Shown: positions 42,701 through 52,762, counted from the first letter of the stretch. The stretch is 64,000 nucleotides of DNA from Candidatus Kouleothrix ribensis (GCA_016722075.1 JADKGW010000001.1:62001-126000); one strand, 5' to 3'. The notes: a model not told the origin generated them from the letters alone. Numbers and translations: made by a program.

Positions 42701-45700
42701 GTACCTCGGCCGCACCTTCAACAAGCTGGTCAACGGCGTCACCTCGCTGCCGCGCCGGCTGTTCAACGCGATCGGCATCACCAACCAGCGCGCGATCGTC
42801 GCCGGTGTGATCATCCTGGTTGGCGCAATCGCAGTCGGCGTGGCGCTGCTGGTGAAGTACTACCTGGCCGGCGACCCGGCCGCTCAGCTGGCGGCTAACA
42901 TCGTGATCAAAACGCTGATCACCGGCCTGGCAACCTACTTCAGCCTGGTGCGGCCGGTCATGACCGCGATCGGCTGGGTGCAGGCGCTGCAGGCCGCCGG
43001 CTACACCAGCAGCCAGGCGCTGCGCACCGTGCTCACCGCCGAGTCGACCCTGGTCGGCACGACTCGCACTGCCAGTGTGATCGGCGCGATCATCGGCATT
43101 GCGATCACCTGGGGCTTCTTCATCTACGCGGTGGTTAGCAGCAAGATCAGCGCATTCAGCCCCGAGTTCAACGCGTTGCTGGCCGAGACGATCGCCGCGA
43201 CGATCTACCTGATCTTGATCACTATGCTCGCGGCCAGTGTGGTTGGCCTGATCATCGTGGGCATCATCGCAGTGATTGACGGCATCCTGACCGCGATCTG
43301 CGAGCTGGGCGTCAGCGACCTGCGCAAGGCGCCGGGCATGGGCGGCAGCTGCTTCACAATCGGCGGCGCAGCGATCAAGATTATTGCCAAGCTGATCTAC
43401 GCGTTCGACCCCATGATCGACACCAGCCGCAACGATATGATCGTCATGGGCCAGCTCGACGTGTCGCTGGCCGAGCCGCTGCGCGGCTACGTGGCCGGCA
43501 ACCCGCTGCAGGCCAGCATGCCGCTCACCACCACCGTGACGCACCAGCGCCCGTCGCCGGAAAACGTCATGAACATGATCTACTACCTGGGCTACTACTC
43601 GCAGAGCAACCTGACCAGCAGCACCTTCCGCTACAGCCTGAGCCGGCCCGACCCCGAGGAGATCAGCGTCGGCCGCAGCGAGATGACGGGCGAGTGGCAG
43701 AATGTGCATATCAACGACAACTTCCTTGGCCAGCCGCTGTACCAGGGCCAGAAGGGCCAGGTGCTGACGCTGCCAAGCCCGGTAAACTTCGTGCCCGGCC
43801 TGAACCAGAAGCTCGACTTCTACTTCAACATGGGCTACGCCATCCCGGCCTACGAGTGCTGGGGCATCGCGTTCATCAGCGCGTGCTACAAGCGCACGCT
43901 CGACGGCAATAGCTCGACCAAGATCGATATGTTCCAGTTCGACATTCTGCCCGGCACGCTCGACGACTTTATGGCCACGACTGATCGCGGCGACGGCGGG
44001 CTGCGGCTGGCCTGGGACAACGCCTTCCGCTCGATCTACGACGCCGACGGCGATGGCCTGCCCTCGGCGGCCTACGGCGGCTTTGACGACGATACCAGCT
44101 GGGATCGCGACCACGACGGCCTCTCCGACCGCTTCGAGCTCGAGCGCCGCGCCGCCGGCGTTGGCTTCGACGTGAGCGCCTGGGACACCGACGGCGATGG
44201 CCTGACCGACCAGCAGGAGCTTGAGCTCGGCACCCACCCGGCCCGCCGCGATACCGATAACGATGGGCTGAGCGACGCCGAGGAGCTGTACCACCCGGTG
44301 TATACCTACAACGCCGCCGCCAAGCAGGTGCAACCCACCGGCGCCTGGGCCGGCGGCTGGGATGTGGCGGTCAGCGCCGGGCTGACTGTGCATGTCTCGT
44401 CGGACCCGACCGTGTACGACAGCGACGACGACGGCCTGAGCGACCTGGCCGAGCGGCAGCTGGCGCAGGGCGCGCCGGCCGGCCGCAGCGACGCCGACGG
44501 CCACGCCTACCACCCGCTGGTGTTCAACCGCGCCCCGGTGATCATCCGCAACGACATCAGCGACCCCGACCGGATCGTCGCGCCGGGCCAGACCTTTACC
44601 TACACTACCACGGTAGCCTCGGCCGGGCCGGCCTTGGCGCCTGGCGCACTCGACATCGCTGCGCCGTCCGTGCTGGGCGGCACGCCTGCGCCGGCCAAGC
44701 TCGACTTCTCGGTTAGCCAGACGGTGACGGTGCAGGCGGCTATGACGGTGCGGCCCGACGCCGCCACCGGCAGCGCAGCGATCAGCAGCACCGCGCGGCT
44801 GCGCCTGGCCGACCAGGCCGGCAGCCCGTGGAGCTGGAATGTGCTGAATGAGAGCCCGCTAGGCGGCTTCACGCGCCAGGCGCACTACACCAGCGCCGCC
44901 GCGTCGCAGCCCGATCGCCAGGATAGCTACGTACTCGCGAGCCTCACGGCCGACACGTTCGATAGTAACGGCCGCGCGGCCGGCGACATCGTCGCACACG
45001 CGCGCACCGGCGGGCAGGTGCGCACGCTCGACAACGACACCACCACCTATTACCCGTACTACACCTTCAACGCGCCCTACTGGACTCACACCTACTACGA
45101 CGGCGCCTACCGGCGCAGCGACCACACGCCGCAGGTGGCCTGCGACAATAGTGGCCACTGCACCACGGTGTGGGATCAGTACGACAACTGCGGCATTCTG
45201 ACGATCAACAGCCTGGCTGCGCCGCTCTATATGCCAGCCGGCGCCCCATTCCCGTTCCCGCAGGATGCCGGCTGGACCGCCGACATCGCGGTGTACTTCT
45301 CGCCCGACCCGAACGACACCGACCCCAGCGACGGCGGCTACGACCTGATCTACGCGGTGAGTGATATCAACACCGCCGGGCGCACCAACCCGTGGCCGAA
45401 CCTGCTGCCGATCAGCCGCTGGTTCTGCGGCACCGGGCGGATCTCGATCTACGAGTGGGACGGCAACCTCAACACGCCCAACTGGGGTGGCAGCGACCCC
45501 GACATTGACCCGGTCGGCAGCTTCACGGTGTCGGTCGATAGTGCCACCCAGACCTACCACGTCGAAAATTTGACCGACGGCGGCTACGTGCAGACCGACA
45601 CCAACGTCTCGATCGGGCCGCAGCAGCGCCAGCAGATTGCCGCCGCGATCAGCGGCGCCGACCTGGCGGCCCAGCGCGGCCAGTTTGTGCTGGCGCAAGG

Positions 45701-48700
45701 CGGCGACCCGAACACGCGCGACTTCAACCCGGTGATTGCCTCCGACGGCAGCAGCTTCCTGGTAGCCTGGGAGCGCGCGATCGGCGCGCAGTCGCAGGTG
45801 ATCGCGCGGCGCTACGATAGCTTTGGCAACCCGCTGGCTGCCGAGCAGGTGCTGGCGACCGAGAGCCATACCGACACGTCTAGCGAATGGCTGATGCTCA
45901 ACGCCGCCTGGATCGGCGATCGGTACCGCGTGATCTGGCACATGTCGGGCCAGGCGCAGCTGCGCCGCGCCGATGTGCAGGCCAACGGCAGCCTGATCGC
46001 GGGCAGCCTGACGTCGTTCGGCACGAATGTATGGGCGCCGATCGCCGAGCAGCCAGGCCTGGCCTACGACCCGGTGAGCGGACACAGCGTGGTGGCATAT
46101 AGCACAAATGCCGGCAATGTAAACGCCACGCTATTCCAGAACAGCGCCGACACGGGCAGCGAGCGCCAGCTGGTGGCCCAGGCCGCATATCCCTCGATCG
46201 CCTACCAGCCAACCACCGGCGGCTGGCTGCTGAGTAGCTACACCTGGGCGAGCCAATACCAGTACGAGGCGCTCAAGCCCGACCTGACGCCATTGCTGGC
46301 GGCTGGGTCGCGCCAGACGCTGGCCTGGAGCAATACCATCAGCAATCTCGCCGGCACCACGCTGGCTTGCCCGCTGCCTCAATCGGCACCTGCGCTCGAG
46401 CTGGCCTTCGAAGAGCTGCCCGGCGCCACCAGCTTCGCCGACGGCTCGGCCTACGCACGTACGATCGCGGCGGCACCCGGCAGTGCGCCCACTGCTGGCG
46501 CGATCGGCGCGGGCGCGCGGGTGGCACCCTACTCCGACTACGCGGCCGCATTCGACGGCGCCAGCCAGAGCCTGAACATTGCGCGCGCGGTGCAGGGTGA
46601 TTTCAGCATCGCGCTGTGGCTCAACACCACCCAGGCCAGCGGCACCGCCGGCCTGATCGACGGTGAGGCCGGCGCGGGCGCGAACGACTACAGCCTGACG
46701 CTCAGCAATGGCCGCGTGCGCTTTGCCGTGGGCAACCCCGACACGGCGGTCACCAGCCCGGCCAGCCTGGCCGACGGCCAGTGGCACTATCTCGTCGCAA
46801 CGCGCAGCCAGGCCAGCGGCACGATCGCGCTCTACCTCGACGGCAACCCCAGCCCGGTGGCCAGCGCCGTCGGCGGCACCCAGGCGCTCGACGCAGCGGC
46901 CGACTTGCGGGTGGGCGCGCTGCGCGGCGGCGGCGGCTTCTTCAATGGCCGGATCGACCAGCTGAGCCTGTTCGCTGCGCGCATGTCGGGCCAGACGGTC
47001 AGTGATCGCTATAATCGCACGTTCCAGTCGCACTGCCTCACCGCAGCCCCGGCCACCGGCGCGCTGCCGTGGGCACGGCTCGACCTGCGCAAGAACGATC
47101 TTCGCGGCGGCACGATCGTGGCCAGTAGCCGCGACCTGGCGCTCACGATCGATGCCGATCGGCCCAGCTCGGCGATCGACTCGCTGCACGACGGGCAGTA
47201 TGTGCGGCGGCCCGATGGCGGCACCCTGATCATCGGCGGCAGCGCGAACGACGCCACCAGCGGTGTGGTTGCCGTCGATGTGCGTGTCAATGGTGGCGCC
47301 TGGCAGCGCGCCAGCGGCGCGGCCACCTGGTCGTACGCGCTGACGCTCGCCGAGGGCAGCTATACGATCGAGAGCCGCGCGGTCGATGCGGTGGGCAATA
47401 CCGAGGTGCCACGCGCGCCGATCACGATTGTGGCCGATCAGACTGCACCGCAGCTGGGCATCACGCCCACGTCGGCGCCGATCGTGCCGACACACGCGAG
47501 CGATGGGCGCTGGGTGGTGCGGCTCGGCGGCACAATTGCCGACCCGCCGATCGGCGCGCGGCCCGGCAGCGGTGTTATGGCCGACTCGATCGAGCTGCTG
47601 GTGGCCGGCGCACCCGTGCTGGATGCGCCGCAGGGCAACCGCTGGCAGGTGGCTGCGCTTCAGGGCAACACCTGGTCGATCGACTATGTGCTACCCTACG
47701 ACATGCCCGACCCAACCGGCGTCTACAGCGTCTCAGTACGCGCGACCGACCAGGTCGGCAATCGCACGCCCGAGCTGGTGGTGCCTACGCCGCTACGCCT
47801 GGACATCGACCGGCCCGGCGCGGCGATTGGCGCCGCTGATGCAACCACGACGATCGTCACCAGCACGCTGACTCTCAGTGGCGTGATCAGCGACACTGCC
47901 GGCGTGGCCGATCTCAGCGCGGCCTTCGTGCCGATCGACCAGGTGGTGATCCTCTCGCACGCCGCGCTGTTGCTGCCGTTCGATGAGCCGGCCGGCGCCG
48001 AGTATTTTGCCGACAGCACCGTGCAGCACAACGATGTGAGCTGCGCCACGCCAGGCAACTGCCCGGCGGCCGGGGCGGCAGGCCGCTTCAATGGCGCGCT
48101 TCAGTTCGCGAACGGGGCGCTGCTGCGTGGCCCGGCGGCGGTCGACCTCGACTTCGACCCGAGCGCAGGCTTCAGCTTGCAGGCCTGGGTCAAGACCAGC
48201 GGTGCCGGCGTGCAGCGCACCGCGCGGCTGCTGGTGAAGCGCGCCGGCGCGCAGGGCTACAGCCTCCAGCTGCAGAATGGCGCAGTCGCCGCGCTTGAGC
48301 TGAACGGCGTGCTGGTAGCCAGCGGCGGCCCCGACCTGCGCGACAACCAGTGGCACCAGATCGTCGGCGTGGTCGACCGCGAGACCGGCCAGGCCCGGCT
48401 GTACGTCGACGGCGTGCTGCGCGATACCCGCCCGTTCACCGGCGGCGTGGCCAACCCCGCTGCGATCGAGATCGGCGGCTGGAGCGGCCAGGCCGGCAAC
48501 AGCTACACCGGCGCGCTCGACCAGGCCGGCATCTTCAGGCGGGCCATGAGCCCCGAGGAGGTGCGCGTGCTGTACGAGACCGCCAACGCCAGCTGGCAGC
48601 CGGCCACCCTGGCGCAGAGCGGGCCAGGCGCAACCGACACAGGCTGGAGCATCGCGGTGCCGCAGGGCGTCGAGAACCAGTTCCAGCTCGACATGCGCAG

Positions 48701-50045
48701 TGGCGATACGCTCGGCAACCGCGCAATCGTGCCGAACGTCTGGCGCGGGATCATCGACAACCGTGCGCCGCGGATCGACCTGCGCGTGGCAGCCACCGGC
48801 GCGGCCTACCTCGACACCGCCAGCAACACCATGCGCTACGCCGTGACCTACCAGTACTCGGCCGAGGATCGGCACCTGAGCGATGCCGGCTTCAGCGGCC
48901 CGTGCGACAGCCAAGGCCCGCCCAGCCGCGACTTCGACAAGAACCCGATCCTGCGCGAGCTATTCCCCGACTGGACCTTCCGCAACCTGCTGGCGGCGGC
49001 ATGCACCAAGTGGGAGCCGGCCGGCGCGCCACCTGCGACTGTGCGCGCCTGCGACATCTACGGCAACTGCTCCGAGGCGATCAAGCCCACGCCCACCGGC
49101 GATGGCGTGCCGGGTGTGCCAGCGGCCACGCCAGTGGCGGTGATCACCAGCCCATCCAACCTGAGCTATATTGCCAGCGACGGCACGCTCAACGTGACAA
49201 TCGCAGCCGAGGCCAGCGCCGGGCTGCACGAGATCGTCGTGCTGGTGAACGGTTCGCCGGCCGACCGGCTGCGCTTCGCCCAGGGCGCGAACGTAACCCG
49301 CGTGCAGAGCAGCGTACGCCTGAGCTTCCCGGCCGAAGGCCGCTACACGATCGCGGTACAGGCCTCGGACTGGCTTGGCGTGGCTCAGCCGGCGATCTTC
49401 CCGGTAGACGTATGGATCGACCTGCACAACCCGGCGATCTCGCTGGCGGCCTCGGTTGTGCGCCAGAGCGACGGCTACGACATCGGCAGCGGCATCATCC
49501 GCTTCAGCGGCGTCGCCACCGACAGCGTCGGCCTGGCGGCGGCACAGCTGAAAATCGGTAATGGCGCCTTCCAGGATGTGACGCTCAACCCCGACGGCAG
49601 CTGGGCGACCGCTCAGCCACTCGGCAACGACTCGCAGGGCCAGACCTTCGAAGTGACAGTGCGGGCGATCGACAAGGCCGGCCGGATCAGCGATACCACC
49701 CGCTCGGTGCTGATCGACCTGGTGCCGCCGGCGCAGCTAACTACGCGCATCCTGGCACAGCCGGTAAACCCGAGCATGGCCGGCGACGCCACGTTCGCGT
49801 TCGACGGCAGCGACGGCAACGGCAACAGCTTGAGCACGTTCGAGTGCAGCCTCGATGGCGCAGCGTACGCGCCATGCAGCAGCCCGCAGAGCTACAGCGG
49901 GCTTGCCGACGGCACGCACACCTTCCAGGTGCGCTCGAAAGACGGTGGCGGCAATGTCGACGCCACCCCGGCCAGCTACAGCTGGGCGATCGACCGCTCG
50001 CTGGCGATCAAACGCCTGTACCTGCCGGTGGCACAACGCAATTAG
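39711..50045 (+). CDS. Giant secreted surface protein: TSP3-like repeats, central membrane block, two LamG-like domains
   Basis: A 3444-residue exported protein with GAAAGAGG upstream. Parts in order: signal peptide (~1-33); N-terminal domain; two hydrophobic segments (~278-322); calcium-type TSP3 repeats (~386-425 and 467-493, DTDHDGLTDSEE, DADDDNDGVPD); a large unknown domain; four to five membrane-like helices (~1028-1195); a second TSP3 set (~1443-1584); beta-rich regions; a LamG-like domain (~2226-2436, FSIALWLNTT, NGRIDQLSLF); Ig-like segments; a second LamG-like domain (~2751-2956, FSLQAWVKTS, GALDQAGIFRRAM); more Ig-like repeats. It ends RLYLPVAQRN. LamG and Ig modules suggest carbohydrate or protein binding at the cell surface. 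Function unknown. Confidence 0.85.
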   Translation: MLRSQLLRHPFALILLALMLSAGLALGARAARAANPSPVAAAWQQARTSGGYRFASEITQTLTPSATVANVGRTSRVERARLEGHADLLRHALDMHLWSDSGSLVHADSGIAVRVADGKTMIRRGDEPWQESDGLTEALAPQGDLMAYMAAVRDVTSHGSETRAGLTFTRYSFTIDGPTFAGYMRDQLEAAMRRKGELPLEAHLDVPAYYAQMTGDGELWVRTDGLPLRQILDLRFPEQAGERTSAHISVDFSDFAPAGAAWPLGPIDAGRLSGWAANLASLALATALALVLIRCYASRRLNRALAIFMIVSLTSTPLLNGLKINSLMEVQAARAAEQEQQRSESRAVQQARSQAATPSFDPHADALAASAGLPAAPAMPPGVSDDGVSDTDHDGLTDSEELRIGTDPAAADSDGDLIDDSREVRGFSYAGKHWFSDPLKLDSNLDGRSDTAEWNLDRNSDTLPDDTDSDGTPDLFDADDDNDGVPDRKDLAPMVARTAFSQNAAFKLSIEHLTPNTPVFVDFQLRPSNPDHLWFAQNVLDWPADKQAQLQDADGATWGDIARAAGRAADPADNYGDMKLVPMLELRFSAANGNLPPAADLAAYNVSVSRMDAAGSQLVAYVPLTIQTDEQTGARVAFQARMPYRAAAASWGQPHEARLVWMIQMLADDCKQSANGICSEYNAYNRSQVVQTYYDSWTLTGLNVREDHGTDLSIIYKDPAADPDLNDDHPLWALAAGLENAFLSPRDANGDGQRDMPIGEITRRFDHAGNAAVSADERWAIPNILNVESRSYAHLDLAIVTTAMTETKRILETRFSPRWSNANPIKPLLMFAREERLRAIGLDASTGAEGYAALNGDTLSVDFQPAGQSALPVNTTTALKWTPYCATPGAGNAPGWSACKQEAYWADLERRNPPENATDEARGQVAVVQLYFLALSNEATAIVQRGSQIEVERGVVMTDSAIAAVTRESLVLGRRGTVFLMNAYVMGNQIDKTSTWQYLGRTFNKLVNGVTSLPRRLFNAIGITNQRAIVAGVIILVGAIAVGVALLVKYYLAGDPAAQLAANIVIKTLITGLATYFSLVRPVMTAIGWVQALQAAGYTSSQALRTVLTAESTLVGTTRTASVIGAIIGIAITWGFFIYAVVSSKISAFSPEFNALLAETIAATIYLILITMLAASVVGLIIVGIIAVIDGILTAICELGVSDLRKAPGMGGSCFTIGGAAIKIIAKLIYAFDPMIDTSRNDMIVMGQLDVSLAEPLRGYVAGNPLQASMPLTTTVTHQRPSPENVMNMIYYLGYYSQSNLTSSTFRYSLSRPDPEEISVGRSEMTGEWQNVHINDNFLGQPLYQGQKGQVLTLPSPVNFVPGLNQKLDFYFNMGYAIPAYECWGIAFISACYKRTLDGNSSTKIDMFQFDILPGTLDDFMATTDRGDGGLRLAWDNAFRSIYDADGDGLPSAAYGGFDDDTSWDRDHDGLSDRFELERRAAGVGFDVSAWDTDGDGLTDQQELELGTHPARRDTDNDGLSDAEELYHPVYTYNAAAKQVQPTGAWAGGWDVAVSAGLTVHVSSDPTVYDSDDDGLSDLAERQLAQGAPAGRSDADGHAYHPLVFNRAPVIIRNDISDPDRIVAPGQTFTYTTTVASAGPALAPGALDIAAPSVLGGTPAPAKLDFSVSQTVTVQAAMTVRPDAATGSAAISSTARLRLADQAGSPWSWNVLNESPLGGFTRQAHYTSAAASQPDRQDSYVLASLTADTFDSNGRAAGDIVAHARTGGQVRTLDNDTTTYYPYYTFNAPYWTHTYYDGAYRRSDHTPQVACDNSGHCTTVWDQYDNCGILTINSLAAPLYMPAGAPFPFPQDAGWTADIAVYFSPDPNDTDPSDGGYDLIYAVSDINTAGRTNPWPNLLPISRWFCGTGRISIYEWDGNLNTPNWGGSDPDIDPVGSFTVSVDSATQTYHVENLTDGGYVQTDTNVSIGPQQRQQIAAAISGADLAAQRGQFVLAQGGDPNTRDFNPVIASDGSSFLVAWERAIGAQSQVIARRYDSFGNPLAAEQVLATESHTDTSSEWLMLNAAWIGDRYRVIWHMSGQAQLRRADVQANGSLIAGSLTSFGTNVWAPIAEQPGLAYDPVSGHSVVAYSTNAGNVNATLFQNSADTGSERQLVAQAAYPSIAYQPTTGGWLLSSYTWASQYQYEALKPDLTPLLAAGSRQTLAWSNTISNLAGTTLACPLPQSAPALELAFEELPGATSFADGSAYARTIAAAPGSAPTAGAIGAGARVAPYSDYAAAFDGASQSLNIARAVQGDFSIALWLNTTQASGTAGLIDGEAGAGANDYSLTLSNGRVRFAVGNPDTAVTSPASLADGQWHYLVATRSQASGTIALYLDGNPSPVASAVGGTQALDAAADLRVGALRGGGGFFNGRIDQLSLFAARMSGQTVSDRYNRTFQSHCLTAAPATGALPWARLDLRKNDLRGGTIVASSRDLALTIDADRPSSAIDSLHDGQYVRRPDGGTLIIGGSANDATSGVVAVDVRVNGGAWQRASGAATWSYALTLAEGSYTIESRAVDAVGNTEVPRAPITIVADQTAPQLGITPTSAPIVPTHASDGRWVVRLGGTIADPPIGARPGSGVMADSIELLVAGAPVLDAPQGNRWQVAALQGNTWSIDYVLPYDMPDPTGVYSVSVRATDQVGNRTPELVVPTPLRLDIDRPGAAIGAADATTTIVTSTLTLSGVISDTAGVADLSAAFVPIDQVVILSHAALLLPFDEPAGAEYFADSTVQHNDVSCATPGNCPAAGAAGRFNGALQFANGALLRGPAAVDLDFDPSAGFSLQAWVKTSGAGVQRTARLLVKRAGAQGYSLQLQNGAVAALELNGVLVASGGPDLRDNQWHQIVGVVDRETGQARLYVDGVLRDTRPFTGGVANPAAIEIGGWSGQAGNSYTGALDQAGIFRRAMSPEEVRVLYETANASWQPATLAQSGPGATDTGWSIAVPQGVENQFQLDMRSGDTLGNRAIVPNVWRGIIDNRAPRIDLRVAATGAAYLDTASNTMRYAVTYQYSAEDRHLSDAGFSGPCDSQGPPSRDFDKNPILRELFPDWTFRNLLAAACTKWEPAGAPPATVRACDIYGNCSEAIKPTPTGDGVPGVPAATPVAVITSPSNLSYIASDGTLNVTIAAEASAGLHEIVVLVNGSPADRLRFAQGANVTRVQSSVRLSFPAEGRYTIAVQASDWLGVAQPAIFPVDVWIDLHNPAISLAASVVRQSDGYDIGSGIIRFSGVATDSVGLAAAQLKIGNGAFQDVTLNPDGSWATAQPLGNDSQGQTFEVTVRAIDKAGRISDTTRSVLIDLVPPAQLTTRILAQPVNPSMAGDATFAFDGSDGNGNSLSTFECSLDGAAYAPCSSPQSYSGLADGTHTFQVRSKDGGGNVDATPASYSWAIDRSLAIKRLYLPVAQRN

Positions 50046-50105
50046 TATGTCCAGAAGTTCGTGGCAGGTCGTTTCGGGTTGGAATGTTCCAGGTTAGCAC
50101 GTTAG

Positions 50106-50123
50106 ATAGTGCGTAGTGCGTAG
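50106..50123. repeat. Dispersed repeat copy ATAGTGCGTAGTGCGTAG
   Basis: An exact copy of the left arm at 28414-28431, here without its inverted partner. CTGCTGCC-type words follow it directly (50139-50168). It lies between the two surface-protein genes. Confidence 0.8.
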
Positions 50124-50192
50124 GATGCAGCGATAGAGCCTGCTGCCTGCTGCCGCCTGCCTGCTGCCGGCCAACCAGAAGAAGTGAGATCT

Positions 50193-52709
50193 ATGCGCTC
50201 GCCATCGCACATCATTCGAAGCACAGCCATGCGGGCGGCCCGCGCGCTGGTGCCACTGTCCCTGCTGACGCTGCTGGCTCAGGTGCTGCACCCGATCGCA
50301 ACACCGGCGGCTGCGCAGGTAATTGCTACCATCGCGCCCGAGACCAGGCTGAGCGCCAACGACGCAGCGGCGTTCGATTGGTTTGGCTCGGCGGTGGCGC
50401 TGAGCGGCGACACGCTGGCGGTTGGTGCGCCGTTCGACGACGACCCGATCGTGGGCTTGGCGACCGGCTCAGTCTATATCTACAGCCGCGCCGGCGCAGT
50501 CTGGTCGCTCGAACTCAAGCTGACTGCCGGTGATGCGCGGGCCGGCGACCAGTTTGGCGCAAGCGTTGCGCTGATCAGCGATACGCTGGTGGTGGGCGCA
50601 CCCTACGTCGACACGCGCGCGGCTATCGATGCGGGGGCGGCGTATGTGTTCGAGCGCAGCGGTGGTATGTGGAGCCAGCTGCCGCGCCTGGCCGCCGCCG
50701 ATGGCCAGAACAACGATCGCTTCGGCTCGGCGGTTGCGCTGGCGCCTGGCACAATCGCGGTGGGTGCGCGCCAGGCCGATGCCGGCCCGATCGCCGACGC
50801 GGGGGCGGTGTATGTATTCGAGCGCGATGCCAGAGGCTGGAGCCAGCACACGCGCCTGGTGGCCGCGTCGCCGACGGCCAACGCCGGGTTTGGCGTAGCT
50901 GTGGCGCTCAGCAGCGATACGCTCGCTGTCGGCGCACCCTATACCGACGACCCGGTCGTCGGGGCGGATGCCGGTGCGGCAACACTGTTTACGCGTGCGG
51001 CGGGCGGCTGGGGCCAGCCGGTGGCGATTGTACCCGGTGAGGCCGGGGCCGGCGATCAGTTCGGCGCGGCGGTGGCGCTGAGCGGCGATACGCTGGCGGC
51101 TGGCGCGCCGTTGCGCGATACCGCTACGGGTGGCAGCAACGCCGGCGCGGTGTATGTGTTCGCCCATGGCGCGGATGGATGGCAGCAGCAGACGCGCCTG
51201 GGTGCCGGCGACGGTGCGAAAGGCGACCAGTTCGGCGCGGCGCTCGGCCTATCGGGCGACGCGCTGGCGGTTGGCGCGCCACTGCACAATGGTGCGGCCG
51301 GCGTGGCAGCTGGCGCGGCCTACCTGTTTGGCCGCAGCGGCAGCACCTGGCAGCCGTTCGACGCACTGGCAGCCGGCGACGCCGGGGCCGGCGACCAGTT
51401 TGGGGCGGCGGTGGCGCTGAGCGGCGACACGCTGGCGCTCGGCGCACCCTATGCCAACGACGTGGCCGTGGGCAACGACACCGGCGCGGCCTACCTGGCG
51501 CGCCTGTCGCTCAGCACAATCGCACTCGTGTCGTCGCAGAATCCCTCGATCGAGGCCGAGCGCGTCACATTCACTGCCACCGTCGCACCCGCGCCACCGG
51601 CCAGCAGCCGGCCAACCGGCACGGTCACCTTCTACAGCGGGCCGCTGCCGATCGGCCTTGCCACGCTCGATACACGCGGCCAGGCCACACTCACGCTCGA
51701 CTCGCTCGCGGCCGGCAGCAATGCGATCAGGGCATCGTACGGCGGCGACGCGAGCCTGCTGCCGAGCAACTCGGCAGTGCTGACCCAGGTGGTCAACCCG
51801 GTGGTGCAGTTCGCTGCGCCGGCCTACAGCACGGCCGAGCTGTCGGGCACCGCCACAATCAGCGTCACGATCGGTGCGCCAGTCCCGTTCCCGGTGAGTG
51901 TCGACTACGCCACCGCCGACGATAGCGCGCTTGCGGGCCGCGATTATGCCGAAGCCCATGGCACGCTGATATTTGCGCCCGGCCAGACCGTGGTAAGCTT
52001 CACGGTCGCGATCCGCGATGACCTGTATTGGGAGCAAGACGAAGTGCTGCGGCTGACGCTGAGCAACATCAGCGGGGTGCCGCTAGGGCCGCGCAGCAGT
52101 GTGTTGCTGACGATCGACGACGACGAGCGCGGCAAGCCGGTACTCACCTACCTGCCGCGCACCCACACGCCGCTGCTGGCCGACCTGGCGATCACGGCGG
52201 TGCGGCTCAGCCCGGCGCGCACGAGCTTCAGCGCGGGTGAGCCAGTGACGATTACGGTCGAGCTCGAGAACCGCGGCATCGGCTATGCGCCGCCGTTCTG
52301 GGTCGATCTATACCTGAACCCGAAGACGGCGCCGACCCGCGCCAACCAGCCATGGTATGGGCAGTGTACGCTCTACCCCTGCTACGGCATCGCCTGGGGC
52401 GTGGCGCCGGGGCTGTACCCCGGCCAGCGGCTGACGCTTAGCTCGAGCCTGGGCAGCTACGCAGCGGCGTACACACGCTGGCCCGGCTTCTTCACCGCCG
52501 GCACAACCGACCTGTATGTGTATGCCGACAGCTGGAATCCAACCGGGGCAAGCGGGGCGGTTGAGGAGAGCGACGAGGCCAACAATCGTGCTGAGCTGCA
52601 TGGGCTGAGCGTGGGCCAGCCGGCTGGCGCGCCTGATCCGGCCGCGCCCGCGCCGGCCACGCCAGCGCCGGCCGCGCAGTATACGCTGCCAACTCGCGAG
52701 ATGCGCTAG
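50193..52709 (+). CDS. Secreted FG-GAP beta-propeller protein with Ig-like, Calx-beta and CARDB-like domains
   Basis: An 838-residue exported protein from ATG 50193. A signal peptide ends near residue 40 (TPAAAQ). Seven repeats of the form DQFGAAVALSGDTLAVGAP follow (~50-440), the right number for one closed seven-bladed propeller like an integrin head. Next come a bacterial Ig-like domain (~455-535, RPTGTVTFYSGPLPIG), a Calx-beta domain (~540-640, VDYATADDSALAGRDY, IRDDLYWEQDEVLRLTLSN) and a CARDB-like domain (~660-810, LAITAVRLSPARTSFSAGEPVTITVELENRG, VEESDEANN). The tail is Pro/Ala-rich. It probably works in adhesion or binding outside the cell. It lies 150 bases behind the giant protein. 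Confidence 0.88.
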   Translation: MRSPSHIIRSTAMRAARALVPLSLLTLLAQVLHPIATPAAAQVIATIAPETRLSANDAAAFDWFGSAVALSGDTLAVGAPFDDDPIVGLATGSVYIYSRAGAVWSLELKLTAGDARAGDQFGASVALISDTLVVGAPYVDTRAAIDAGAAYVFERSGGMWSQLPRLAAADGQNNDRFGSAVALAPGTIAVGARQADAGPIADAGAVYVFERDARGWSQHTRLVAASPTANAGFGVAVALSSDTLAVGAPYTDDPVVGADAGAATLFTRAAGGWGQPVAIVPGEAGAGDQFGAAVALSGDTLAAGAPLRDTATGGSNAGAVYVFAHGADGWQQQTRLGAGDGAKGDQFGAALGLSGDALAVGAPLHNGAAGVAAGAAYLFGRSGSTWQPFDALAAGDAGAGDQFGAAVALSGDTLALGAPYANDVAVGNDTGAAYLARLSLSTIALVSSQNPSIEAERVTFTATVAPAPPASSRPTGTVTFYSGPLPIGLATLDTRGQATLTLDSLAAGSNAIRASYGGDASLLPSNSAVLTQVVNPVVQFAAPAYSTAELSGTATISVTIGAPVPFPVSVDYATADDSALAGRDYAEAHGTLIFAPGQTVVSFTVAIRDDLYWEQDEVLRLTLSNISGVPLGPRSSVLLTIDDDERGKPVLTYLPRTHTPLLADLAITAVRLSPARTSFSAGEPVTITVELENRGIGYAPPFWVDLYLNPKTAPTRANQPWYGQCTLYPCYGIAWGVAPGLYPGQRLTLSSSLGSYAAAYTRWPGFFTAGTTDLYVYADSWNPTGASGAVEESDEANNRAELHGLSVGQPAGAPDPAAPAPATPAPAAQYTLPTREMR

Positions 52710-52762
52710 AAGCCTGGGCATGGCTGCCAGTACTAATCGGAACATGCGCGCGGGCAACATAG

